From Robiginitomaculum sp. (GTDB taxonomy: Bacteria > Pseudomonadota > Alphaproteobacteria > Caulobacterales > Maricaulaceae): a DNA stretch of 5,457 bases. Below, one piece after another: positions 1 through 5,457 of the stretch. Positions within the stretch are counted from its first letter, which is position 1. The number at the start of each line of letters is the position of its first letter. A model generated the notes under the pieces. It saw only the letters and a list, made by a program, of their open reading frames with translations, made no database searches and was not told the DNA's origin. The stretch covers positions 1 through 5,457 of the forward strand of contig JALSYJ010000033.1 of the NCBI GenBank assembly GCA_027071965.1, given 5' to 3'. Position numbers and translations under genes: made by a program.

Positions 1-157
1 CAAGCAACGCGGTGGAAGTAAGCAGCAATTCCATCGCCCCGAAAGCATCAGGTGACAGTGCGGTCGCGATGATCGGGAAGGCAACAAAGGCAAGCAGTTT
101 AGATATGGCATCGGCACCGCCATAGATTATGGTTTCTTTACCAAAATTTCTCAACAT
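1..157 (-). CDS. Wzx-type polysaccharide flippase, N-terminal fragment (3' end outside window)
   Basis: The ATG at 157 overlaps the glycosyltransferase stop as TAATG, and the frame stays open to the left edge, giving 52 residues. The translation starts MLRNFGKETIIYGGADAISK and continues with a hydrophobic helix LLAFVAFPIIATAL, then SPDAFGAMELLLTSTALL, the start of a second helix. This layout (a short amphipathic lead, a G/A-rich helix ending in P, then LSP followed by a small loop with FG) is typical of the first two membrane helices of MVF/MOP-family oligosaccharide flippases and PST exporters of about 400-500 residues. Such proteins move undecaprenyl-linked repeat units across the inner membrane. 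The assignment rests on this short stretch and on the neighbouring glycan genes. No Shine-Dalgarno sequence is visible upstream, which suggests translation by re-initiation from the overlapping stop. Confidence 0.78.
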   Translation of the reverse strand, partial: MLRNFGKETIIYGGADAISKLLAFVAFPIIATALSPDAFGAMELLLTSTALL

Positions 158-1470
158 TAACGGAGTGTTGCATCAGAAGGAAGTTTGTTGTCAACAAGGG
201 GATGCTCTACTCTTGGTTTGTGAGAAGAAAATTCCGACTTAAGGGGATGGAACAAATTCATCAAATCTACATCATGATGATGTAATATTTTTTTATAAAT
301 GCTCCCAAACAAATATTGAGAAGTCTCGAGTGAGTGGTATTTTTCAACATACAGTCGAGAAGCCTTTCCCAAGTTTGTTCTCAGCTCAGGAGAACACACC
401 AGCAATTCCAAATCATCAATTATTGTCTCGGGAGTAGACGAAAAAATCGGGCATTCGTCCAAAAATGAATATCGCCTGAAAATCTGGGTATATCTCTTAT
501 CCGAAAGGTTTGCGATCACTGGTAAACCAGTGGCCATTGCTTCCACGGCCGCCATACCATAACCCGGCAAAATCAGTTGGTCGGCGTGAATATCAACATC
601 TCTCATAAAATCCCTAACTTCTTTATTTTTCACGCCTTGCAGAATAGCAAGCTCGATTTTAAGCCCTCTCTCTTGCAGGGTTTTCACTGCATTTTGAATA
701 AACTCACTTCCTTTGACACCCGTGTGATTTGGGTTATGCAGAATACGTACAACGCCATTCACACCATCAGCGTTTGAATATGTTCGCTTGGGTTCCCAGC
801 TATCGACATCAATAGCAAGCATATTTCCGCAGGGAACATCCCATCGAGCTATCCCCTCCAGGGTATATCCCATAAGAATGACATCGGCATGTTTTGTCCA
901 GTAATCTACGCGTAAAGATACGGCCTTTTCGTTTTTTGCCGCCATTGGGTACGAAAGAAGTAAGGCATGCCGTATTCCCGGATCGAAGATTCTCGAATAC
1001 ATGTACATATCTCCACCGTAAGGTATCACGATGGTCTTCACGCTGGAAATACGATAAAGAAACGCCTCAATTCGCCATAATCTGGTGTTTCTGAACGCAC
1101 CACCATAAAACGGCATATGCAAAATGGCCGCATGCCGTGCCAGATACAGGAGAATCAGCCATGGCTCCAAAGCTTTGTGAAAAAAACAAGGCAATTGGGA
1201 ATAGACATCTTCAAAATAAAGGTCGAAGTCTTCTCGCTCGTTTATCCTGTTGTAGCACGTTTCCATGAGAGTCAGAGATTGATAGCCAGCCTGCCGCATG
1301 GCCAATGACCAATATTTGTTATTGATGATAGGAGTATGGCCCCAAACCAGTTTCCCCTCGCCTTTTCTACGAGCGGCAATGAAGATCATAGGTATAAAAA
1401 TTGGGATGCAAACCAGGAGAATCCCATCCCTTATCAGCTTCAGAAAGCACCTCAACAACCTACTGTTCAT
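157..1470 (-). CDS. GT4-type (GT-B fold) glycosyltransferase with N-terminal membrane segment
   Basis: With the start at 1470 the protein has 437 residues. A hydrophobic stretch ILLVCIPIFIPMIFIAA (17-33) followed by RRK looks like a membrane anchor with its basic side in the cytosol. Next come WGHTPIINNKYWS (43-55), like the donor/acceptor cleft start of this subfamily, and IPYGGDMYMY (149-158). The C-terminal nucleotide-sugar domain has RILHNPNHTGVKGSE (242-256) and PGYGMAAVEAMATGLPVIA (302-320). E310 fits the second Glu of the EX7E donor motif, while its first Glu position holds proline. A tail of about 40 residues follows with no recognisable motif. It should add one sugar to the lipid-linked repeat unit; donor and linkage are unknown. 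An in-frame ATG at 1539 would add 23 residues and overlap the previous gene by 80 bases. No start has a clear Shine-Dalgarno site; 1470 gives the shortest overlap (11 bases) and keeps the hydrophobic anchor. The stop TAA overlaps the next ATG. Confidence 0.83.
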   Translation of the reverse strand: MNSRLLRCFLKLIRDGILLVCIPIFIPMIFIAARRKGEGKLVWGHTPIINNKYWSLAMRQAGYQSLTLMETCYNRINEREDFDLYFEDVYSQLPCFFHKALEPWLILLYLARHAAILHMPFYGGAFRNTRLWRIEAFLYRISSVKTIVIPYGGDMYMYSRIFDPGIRHALLLSYPMAAKNEKAVSLRVDYWTKHADVILMGYTLEGIARWDVPCGNMLAIDVDSWEPKRTYSNADGVNGVVRILHNPNHTGVKGSEFIQNAVKTLQERGLKIELAILQGVKNKEVRDFMRDVDIHADQLILPGYGMAAVEAMATGLPVIANLSDKRYTQIFRRYSFLDECPIFSSTPETIIDDLELLVCSPELRTNLGKASRLYVEKYHSLETSQYLFGSIYKKILHHHDVDLMNLFHPLKSEFSSHKPRVEHPLVDNKLPSDATLR

Positions 1471-2377
1471 AAATTGCAAGCCCAATGCCATTCCGACCAA
1501 AACCGTTGCCATTATAGAGCATGAACAGTCTCCCATCATGTCGAATTACATAGGGGTAAGCCTGCGCTTCACTATCCCAGCCTGAATCGGAGACATCTAT
1601 CCCCACCTTTTCGTCCATTCGTTGCCAGCAAATGCCATCCGGCGATTCGGCATAGCCGATTCGGTATCCCTCGCCTCGATCATACGAATACCATGCCTGA
1701 TAACCCCGCCCTACTTTCAGAACGCAGGTACGGGCGATGTTCTTTTCCCCTTCGTGTTCATGATCCAGACACACTACGCCATCACGGTTCCAATGAATGC
1801 CATCCAGGGACTCGGCATATTTGATGTGGTAGTGCGACTGTGGTGTTTCGCCGGAATCATCCCAGCGGTAACATGAAATATACCACATTCGCCACTTATC
1901 ATTTTCATTTACAACAAAAGGCGCACTAACAAAACAAGGGTCATAACCTGACCTGGCCATGATCGGGGCTTTTCCGTACTTTCGAAAACTCTCCCCGCCA
2001 TCTTCACTTATAGCCAAACCAATACTGGCATGGAAAAGCGGCGGCCTGACACCCGGATTCCATCCGATCGTGTAGAGATATACCTTCCCTTCATGTCTTA
2101 CAGCAGATGCGGCATATACACCATGATCGTCAAAAAAACCCAAAGGCCCGGGCCGAAGCACCGGTTCCTTTGATACGCGCAGAATTTTCGTCGGGTTTTC
2201 AAGATCCATTTCAAAAAAACCCACGTGTGATCTGTTCTCGGCATCACGGCTTGCAAAATAGACTCGATACCGACTGCCTTCCAATTGCAAAGGAGTCGGC
2301 AAGGCAGCATGCGACTGCATCCACCACCTGTTGCAGTCGGGCTGAAAGATCAAGCCAAGTTTTTTCCATGTCATCAT
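1460..2377 (-). CDS. Glycosidase-like beta-propeller protein (GH43/GH32/GH130-type fold)
   Basis: The likely product has 305 residues and is built of repeated propeller blades. The repeats show as IGLAISEDGGESFRKYG (about 119-135), IKYAESLDGIHWNRDG (185-200), IGYAESPDGICWQRMDE (240-256) and a closing IGLAIYEQ. Other conserved-looking elements are HAALPTP (23-29), EPVLRPGPLGFFDDHG (71-86), RSGYDPCFVSAPFV (142-155) and LFMLYNGNGFGRNG (284-297). Five-bladed propeller glycosidases and phosphorylases use Asp/Asp/Glu sets; D83/D84, D145 and E270 are possible equivalents, but I cannot align them reliably. There is no signal peptide, so the protein should stay in the cytosol, unusual for a polysaccharide hydrolase. 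It may act on nucleotide- or lipid-linked sugars, or be non-hydrolytic. ATG at 2377 (or the adjacent ATG at 2374) is preferred because GAGGA lies 4 (or 7) bases upstream and makes an ATGA overlap. A GTG at 2401 would add eight residues without support. Confidence 0.78.
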   Translation of the reverse strand: MMTWKKLGLIFQPDCNRWWMQSHAALPTPLQLEGSRYRVYFASRDAENRSHVGFFEMDLENPTKILRVSKEPVLRPGPLGFFDDHGVYAASAVRHEGKVYLYTIGWNPGVRPPLFHASIGLAISEDGGESFRKYGKAPIMARSGYDPCFVSAPFVVNENDKWRMWYISCYRWDDSGETPQSHYHIKYAESLDGIHWNRDGVVCLDHEHEGEKNIARTCVLKVGRGYQAWYSYDRGEGYRIGYAESPDGICWQRMDEKVGIDVSDSGWDSEAQAYPYVIRHDGRLFMLYNGNGFGRNGIGLAIYEQ

Positions 2378-3006
2378 GCCTTCCTCACGATCAGGGTCCA
2401 CTCGTAAAGCGGATAGTCGTGGATCAATGACACATAGGGGGAGAATTGACGTTTACAATAATCAAAGAAAAACAACGGATCGCCGTAAAAGAGATGATCC
2501 CTGCGATAGTCCACATAAGACGAAAGCAGATTGAACGCAAATCCCTTATCCGAATATTCATACATGTTCGCCAGGGTTCGCTTGATATGCTCCAGCCAAT
2601 CTGCTTCGCTCTCGTCAAAGCGGACATTAAAGATACCGGAAGCAATGCTGTAATCGGCGATCATATTCAGCTCTGCGCCCAATATGAGTTCAACCCTATC
2701 CTGTGGAAGCCTGTTTCTTGCCTCAATCAGCATTTTTTCGCTGATATCATAACCTCTGTAAGTAGATACATTCACCTTGTTTTCAAGAAAATATTCATAT
2801 AGTGAACCATAGCCACATCCGAGATCATTGACTGAAATATCAATAGAATCAGGTTCGATCACACTGACCAGCTTATCAAAACGCAACCGATGCATTTCCG
2901 GGTCTGGCCACCCTACACCTATGGATTTTGTTCCATGTTCCTCAAGGCTCTTGGTATAAAGCCTTTCAACGGGAGATAAATCAATAACTGTTTTTTTTCT
3001 GGTCAC
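2374..3006 (-). CDS. Class I SAM-dependent methyltransferase
   Basis: This 210-residue soluble protein has the Rossmann methyltransferase pattern. Motif I is NDLGCGYGSLYEYF (60-73), which binds S-adenosylmethionine. GYDIS (85-89) is the post-I acidic element, where the aspartate normally contacts the ribose hydroxyls. ADYSIASGIFNVR (117-129) lies at the motif IV position, and the final strand ends in YPLYEWTLIVRK (198-209). The N-terminal stretch HGTKSIGVGWPDPEMHRLRF (24-43) looks like the lead-in of a methyltransferase subfamily often found in O-antigen and other glycan loci. The likely role is methylation of a sugar or of a group attached to it; the target atom is unknown. The start is GTG at 3006, in a GTGA overlap with the acetyltransferase stop and with a GCAGG ribosome binding site upstream. 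The next internal ATG (residue 38) would cut into the conserved lead-in. The stop TGA lies within the next gene's ATGATG start. Confidence 0.9.
   Translation of the reverse strand: MTRKKTVIDLSPVERLYTKSLEEHGTKSIGVGWPDPEMHRLRFDKLVSVIEPDSIDISVNDLGCGYGSLYEYFLENKVNVSTYRGYDISEKMLIEARNRLPQDRVELILGAELNMIADYSIASGIFNVRFDESEADWLEHIKRTLANMYEYSDKGFAFNLLSSYVDYRRDHLFYGDPLFFFDYCKRQFSPYVSLIHDYPLYEWTLIVRKA
2382..2386 (-). promoter_or_regulatory. Ribosome binding site deciding the start of the beta-propeller gene
   Basis: On the minus strand the bases read GAGGAAGGC directly before ATGATG. The GAGGA core is a strong Shine-Dalgarno match 4 bases before the first ATG (2377) and 7 before the second (2374). It lies inside the end of the methyltransferase gene and argues against the GTG at 2401 as start. 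Confidence 0.7.
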
Positions 3007-3665
3007 TGGAAAAACCTGCCACTGCCTTTCGGATATTTTTTTGCACGTTCAGCGAAATAGGCCTCATCATCACCTGTATTTTTTTGAATCAATGCGCCAG
3101 GGCCAATCAGATTTCGCTTGCCGATTTGAACCCCATCAGCAATGGTTGCATTCACGCCCAGAAAACTGTGTGAGCCAACTTTACAATGCCCCGAGATCAC
3201 GACATGACTGGAAACAAAGCAATAATCCGCAATTCGAGAATGATGGCCAATATGATTTCCGCTCCAGAGAATTGTACCATTTCCTATTGTCACAAAAGGC
3301 TGAATGGTATTATCTTCAAAAATAAAGACATTGTCACCAATTGCAGCCCCTTTCCAGTACGTTGCTTTTGAACAAATGTAACTGATCAGACGATACCCCT
3401 TGCCCCTTGCCTCGTCGCAGAATCGTTCACGAACGGCATTGAATTTCGTGTATCCTATGGCCACGAACATCTCATATTCTTGCGCAGGAAAGATATGTTC
3501 CACATCATCAAAACTAACCAGCGGGAGCCCACAAAAGCTTTCACCTTGGATAGAATCGGCGGTTGCAGTGAAGCCTGCTACAACATAATCGCTATCATGT
3601 GAAAGGTAAAAGAGGACTACTTCGGCGAAGCTGCCCGTGCCAAATATAATCATTTTTTTATTCAT
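3003..3665 (-). CDS. NeuD/PglD-type sugar acetyltransferase (left-handed beta-helix)
   Basis: This 220-residue protein has the two-part build of the NeuD/PglD family. An N-terminal Rossmann-like, sugar-nucleotide-binding part (about 1-95) begins MNKKMIIFGTGSFAEVV. A hexapeptide-repeat left-handed beta-helix follows (about 105-195), with I/V/L at every sixth position. The segment LWSGNHIGHHS (133-143) carries the histidines expected at the active site; H141 is the best candidate for the catalytic base, and H138, H142 and H154 are nearby. Relatives acetylate amino or hydroxyl groups of sugar nucleotides with acetyl-CoA, for example UDP-4-amino sugars (PglD), GDP-perosamine (PerB type) or sialic acids (NeuD). 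No aminotransferase or sugar-nucleotide synthesis gene is in the window, so the acceptor and N- versus O-acetylation cannot be assigned. The ATG at 3665 has AGGGG six bases upstream, a clear ribosome binding site inside the preceding gene. The TGA stop shares GTGA with the next start. Confidence 0.9.
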   Translation of the reverse strand: MNKKMIIFGTGSFAEVVLFYLSHDSDYVVAGFTATADSIQGESFCGLPLVSFDDVEHIFPAQEYEMFVAIGYTKFNAVRERFCDEARGKGYRLISYICSKATYWKGAAIGDNVFIFEDNTIQPFVTIGNGTILWSGNHIGHHSRIADYCFVSSHVVISGHCKVGSHSFLGVNATIADGVQIGKRNLIGPGALIQKNTGDDEAYFAERAKKYPKGSGRFFQ

Positions 3666-4695
3666 TGGGCACCCCTGTGTTATTCAATTTTCCAAACGGC
3701 AGCACATAAAAACCGGGATATGCGCTTAACAATTCCTCTTGCGAACAGGATAGAAGGGCACTGTTATTGATCTTCGTATAATAGGTATAGGGGTGCTCTT
3801 CCGCCCCCCACTTTTTCTTAAAGCGATAGACACCTTCCTGACTCAACCATGTCCCACCCCAATTCCACCATCGGTAACCAGAACGCGCCGCATCAACCAT
3901 CGCCTCAAACAGAATTTTTGCCATGGGCTGAGCATTTCGATATTTGCCGCGTGTGACCGGGGTGAAATATTCAACCGTGTGATTAAAATAAAATACCAGC
4001 AGGGCGGCAACTGGCTCGCCATCAATCTCTGCTTTATATATGCGAAATTCCTTGCCCGGTCGAAAATGGTTTGCCAAGCCCTCAAAGAAAGATATATCCT
4101 TTGCCTTACCCCCAATCATCGACATGTTTTCAATGTGCGTTTGGTACAGGAAGTTAATATCCTGATTGTCAATACGCACGCTAACAGACGATCTCTCTGC
4201 CTTTCTTATATTACGCCTAGTTGAGCTGTCAATCAAAGAAAGCATCTGTTCTTCAATATCGCCACTTTCTGGAAGTGGCGTGAGTTGCCCTAATCGTTGA
4301 TCCGTCATATCGTAATTCACGGAATAGTCTGATTGTGAAAGCAGCGGGTGCGTAATCAGCGTCGCAGCAGCCAAACCTGACTCATTGACAATGTCATTAT
4401 ACTTTTCACACAACATTACCCGTGCAGCATCGGTTAAAGCAATGATGCCTCCATTACTACCGTAATATGGAAGCGAATTAATGACTCGACCGTACGGGCC
4501 ATCCATTTCCATGAGAGGCAGAATGCCTTCGATATTTTCACCATTCACAGCCAGCCAGTATTGGGACCGACAGGAAAGTAAAGATTCCAAGAGGATTTTA
4601 TAAGATCGAGAGTAGTACAGCAAGCTGGTATCAATTTGTAAAAGGAACTCATCATAGGATTGATGATGCCTTACATCCATGCAGATCAATCTCAT
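3658..4695 (-). CDS. FemAB/GNAT-like acyltransferase (Acetyltransf_6 type)
   Basis: This 345-residue cytosolic protein has no signal peptide or membrane segment. It resembles the FemAB-related GNAT proteins found in exopolysaccharide and O-antigen loci. The N-terminal half (about 1-135) looks like a degenerate GNAT fold, with WLAVNGENIEGILPL at about 47-61. After a linker near 138-146, the second half carries the recognisable domain: RRNIRKAE at 160-167, FRIYKAEIDGEPVAALLVF at about 217-235, HTVEYFTPVTRGKYRNAQP at about 239-257, and YRWWNWGGTW followed by GVYRFKKKWG at 274-297. The family transfers acyl or aminoacyl groups; classical FemX/FemAB proteins use aminoacyl-tRNA, other members acyl-CoA. 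Donor and acceptor are unknown here. The ATG at 4695 forms an ATGA overlap with the amidotransferase stop and has GGGG about 8 bases upstream. An ATG five codons later is possible but less likely. The stop overlaps the next gene by 8 bases. Confidence 0.85.
   Translation of the reverse strand: MRLICMDVRHHQSYDEFLLQIDTSLLYYSRSYKILLESLLSCRSQYWLAVNGENIEGILPLMEMDGPYGRVINSLPYYGSNGGIIALTDAARVMLCEKYNDIVNESGLAAATLITHPLLSQSDYSVNYDMTDQRLGQLTPLPESGDIEEQMLSLIDSSTRRNIRKAERSSVSVRIDNQDINFLYQTHIENMSMIGGKAKDISFFEGLANHFRPGKEFRIYKAEIDGEPVAALLVFYFNHTVEYFTPVTRGKYRNAQPMAKILFEAMVDAARSGYRWWNWGGTWLSQEGVYRFKKKWGAEEHPYTYYTKINNSALLSCSQEELLSAYPGFYVLPFGKLNNTGVPNE
4260..4280. repeat. Perfect 8-bp inverted repeat with 5-base loop inside the FemAB-like gene
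   Basis: The arms CGCCACTT (4260-4267) and AAGTGGCG (4273-4280) are exact reverse complements around the loop TCTGG. In the minus-strand mRNA this could form a stable hairpin. It encodes residues 139-146, roughly the linker between the two halves of the acyltransferase. No U-rich run follows on either strand, so it is not an intrinsic terminator. It may be coincidental. Confidence 0.5.
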
Positions 4696-5457
4696 ACATC
4701 AACCCCAGATACTGTATTTTCACAAAGCCATTCTTCGATATTTAATAATGACCACACCAGCAAGCGTCGGTTTTTTTCTCCTGACAGGTGCTCATTTAAC
4801 AGCCTATAAACAGCGCCTTTATCCATAAAACAATATATTTTCGCCCCGTTATTCATCAATCTGCGCCTTACAAAATCAATGCTATCCCCCTTAAACCAGC
4901 TCGCATCAGGTGAGCTAAACCCTTGCTTTTCAGCGTCAGTAATTCTATCAGGAATATACTTACTCATGACTTGGCGCAAAATATTCTTGCCATCATTGGT
5001 TTTTTGAAAATAAACATGTTTTTTGCTGCCAGGGGCATTTTCATTGATTCGCACCACCCGGTCTAGGTTTCGCAATTTCAGACCCACCGGACATTGCATG
5101 GCAAAATCAACCAGGTCGTTATCAAGAAAAGGCACCCGGCTTTCCAGGGAATGCGCCATACTCAGTTTATCTTCAACCACAAGCAGGCCGTGCAAAAATG
5201 TTTTTGCCTCGAAATAAAGTGAATGGTTGATATAATCTTCAGGGCGTGTCAATGCTGGTGCATGGCGCTGAAAGACATCCCTGAATATATCACGGGTCCA
5301 GACACCTTTTACTTCATCCCATACCGGTGCAAACACATCTTTGATGACGGTATTGGGAATCAACCGCTGCCAGAACTTGTAATATTTATCAATATAATGT
5401 TCAAAATCATCGTTGACGACGGCACGATAATAGCGCCAGGGATAGCCGCCAAACAGC
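4692..5457 (-). CDS. Asparagine synthase-type glutamine amidotransferase, C-terminal synthetase part (5' end outside window)
   Basis: This is the 3' part of an asparagine-synthase-like gene. It runs off the right edge, leaving 254 residues in frame. The first residues, LFGGYPWRYY, match the conserved element after the SGDE motif of the AsnB synthetase domain. The core signature EDKLSMAHSLESRVPFLD is at fragment residues 95-112, KQGFSSPDASWF at about 177-188, and the C-terminal LLVWSLLNIEEWL is also typical of AsnB. Full-length relatives have about 590-650 residues, with an N-terminal class II glutaminase domain that would lie beyond the window. The family activates a carboxylate with ATP and amidates it with glutamine nitrogen. 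In polysaccharide loci such proteins are thought to amidate sugar carboxylates, for example uronic acids, but the substrate cannot be read here. A TTG at 5363 is in frame but is not the start, because AsnB sequence continues upstream of it. The TGA stop overlaps the next start as ATGA. Confidence 0.93.
   Translation of the reverse strand, partial: LFGGYPWRYYRAVVNDDFEHYIDKYYKFWQRLIPNTVIKDVFAPVWDEVKGVWTRDIFRDVFQRHAPALTRPEDYINHSLYFEAKTFLHGLLVVEDKLSMAHSLESRVPFLDNDLVDFAMQCPVGLKLRNLDRVVRINENAPGSKKHVYFQKTNDGKNILRQVMSKYIPDRITDAEKQGFSSPDASWFKGDSIDFVRRRLMNNGAKIYCFMDKGAVYRLLNEHLSGEKNRRLLVWSLLNIEEWLCENTVSGVDV

Noticed and set aside
1471..1539. Upstream ATGs (1539, 1536, 1512, 1491) as start of the glycosyltransferase
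   Set aside because: They lengthen the overlap with the propeller gene to between 32 and 80 bases, none has a convincing ribosome binding site, and the extra residues look like an out-of-frame read of the conserved propeller C-terminus. ATG 1491 cannot be fully excluded.
1298..1585. Open frame of 95 codons on the plus strand, and other plus-strand frames of 60-143 codons (for example 3793-4224)
   Set aside because: All lie antisense within well-supported minus-strand genes, show no domain-like pattern and cross gene boundaries, so they are shadows.
2145..2154. Ten-base palindrome GGCCCGGGCC
   Set aside because: It encodes part of the conserved RPGPLG segment of the propeller protein and has no loop or U-run, so codon choice explains it better than a regulatory site.
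1460..2401. GTG at 2401 as start of the propeller gene
   Set aside because: It would extend the overlap to 28 bases and has no clear ribosome binding site, whereas GAGGA precedes the ATGATG at 2377/2374.
1..5457. Search for CRISPR arrays, insertion sequences, tRNA genes, phage or defence genes
   Set aside because: No direct repeats with spacers, terminal inverted repeats, transposase-like frames or cloverleaf sequences were seen; the window is fully occupied by overlapping glycan genes.

Overview
The window is fully coding. It holds a run of seven genes, all on the minus strand, read here from the right edge (5457) to the left edge (1). The products mark it as the interior of a bacterial surface-polysaccharide locus (O-antigen, capsule or exopolysaccharide). 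In transcription order they are an asparagine-synthase-type amidotransferase (3' part only), a FemAB/GNAT-like acyltransferase, a NeuD/PglD-type left-handed beta-helix acetyltransferase, a class I SAM-dependent methyltransferase, a glycosidase-like beta-propeller protein, a GT4-type glycosyltransferase, and the first 52 residues of a Wzx-type flippase.

No intergenic spacer exists anywhere. Each gene overlaps the next: ATGA, 8 bases, GTGA, ATGA, about 11 bases, then TAATG. I see no promoter, terminator, RNA gene, repeat array or mobile element, so any promoter must lie outside the window to the right. The layout indicates one polycistronic mRNA with translational coupling at most or all junctions.

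The organism is a Gram-negative-like bacterium, probably a proteobacterium. That is inferred only from the gene types, the ATG/GTG starts with purine-rich ribosome binding sites, and mixed base composition: hand counts give 15/60 G+C at 241-300 and 35/60 at 1621-1680. The genus cannot be determined from the sequence. Uneven composition is common in O-antigen loci assembled by gene exchange.

A working model is that the glycosyltransferase adds a sugar to a lipid-linked repeat unit at the cytoplasmic membrane. The amidotransferase, FemAB-like protein, NeuD-like acetyltransferase and methyltransferase would amidate, acylate and methylate a sugar precursor or the unit itself, and the flippase would export the finished unit. 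The beta-propeller protein looks like a glycosidase of the GH43/GH32/GH130 fold group but has no export signal. It sits among cytosolic biosynthesis enzymes, and its role is the most open question here.
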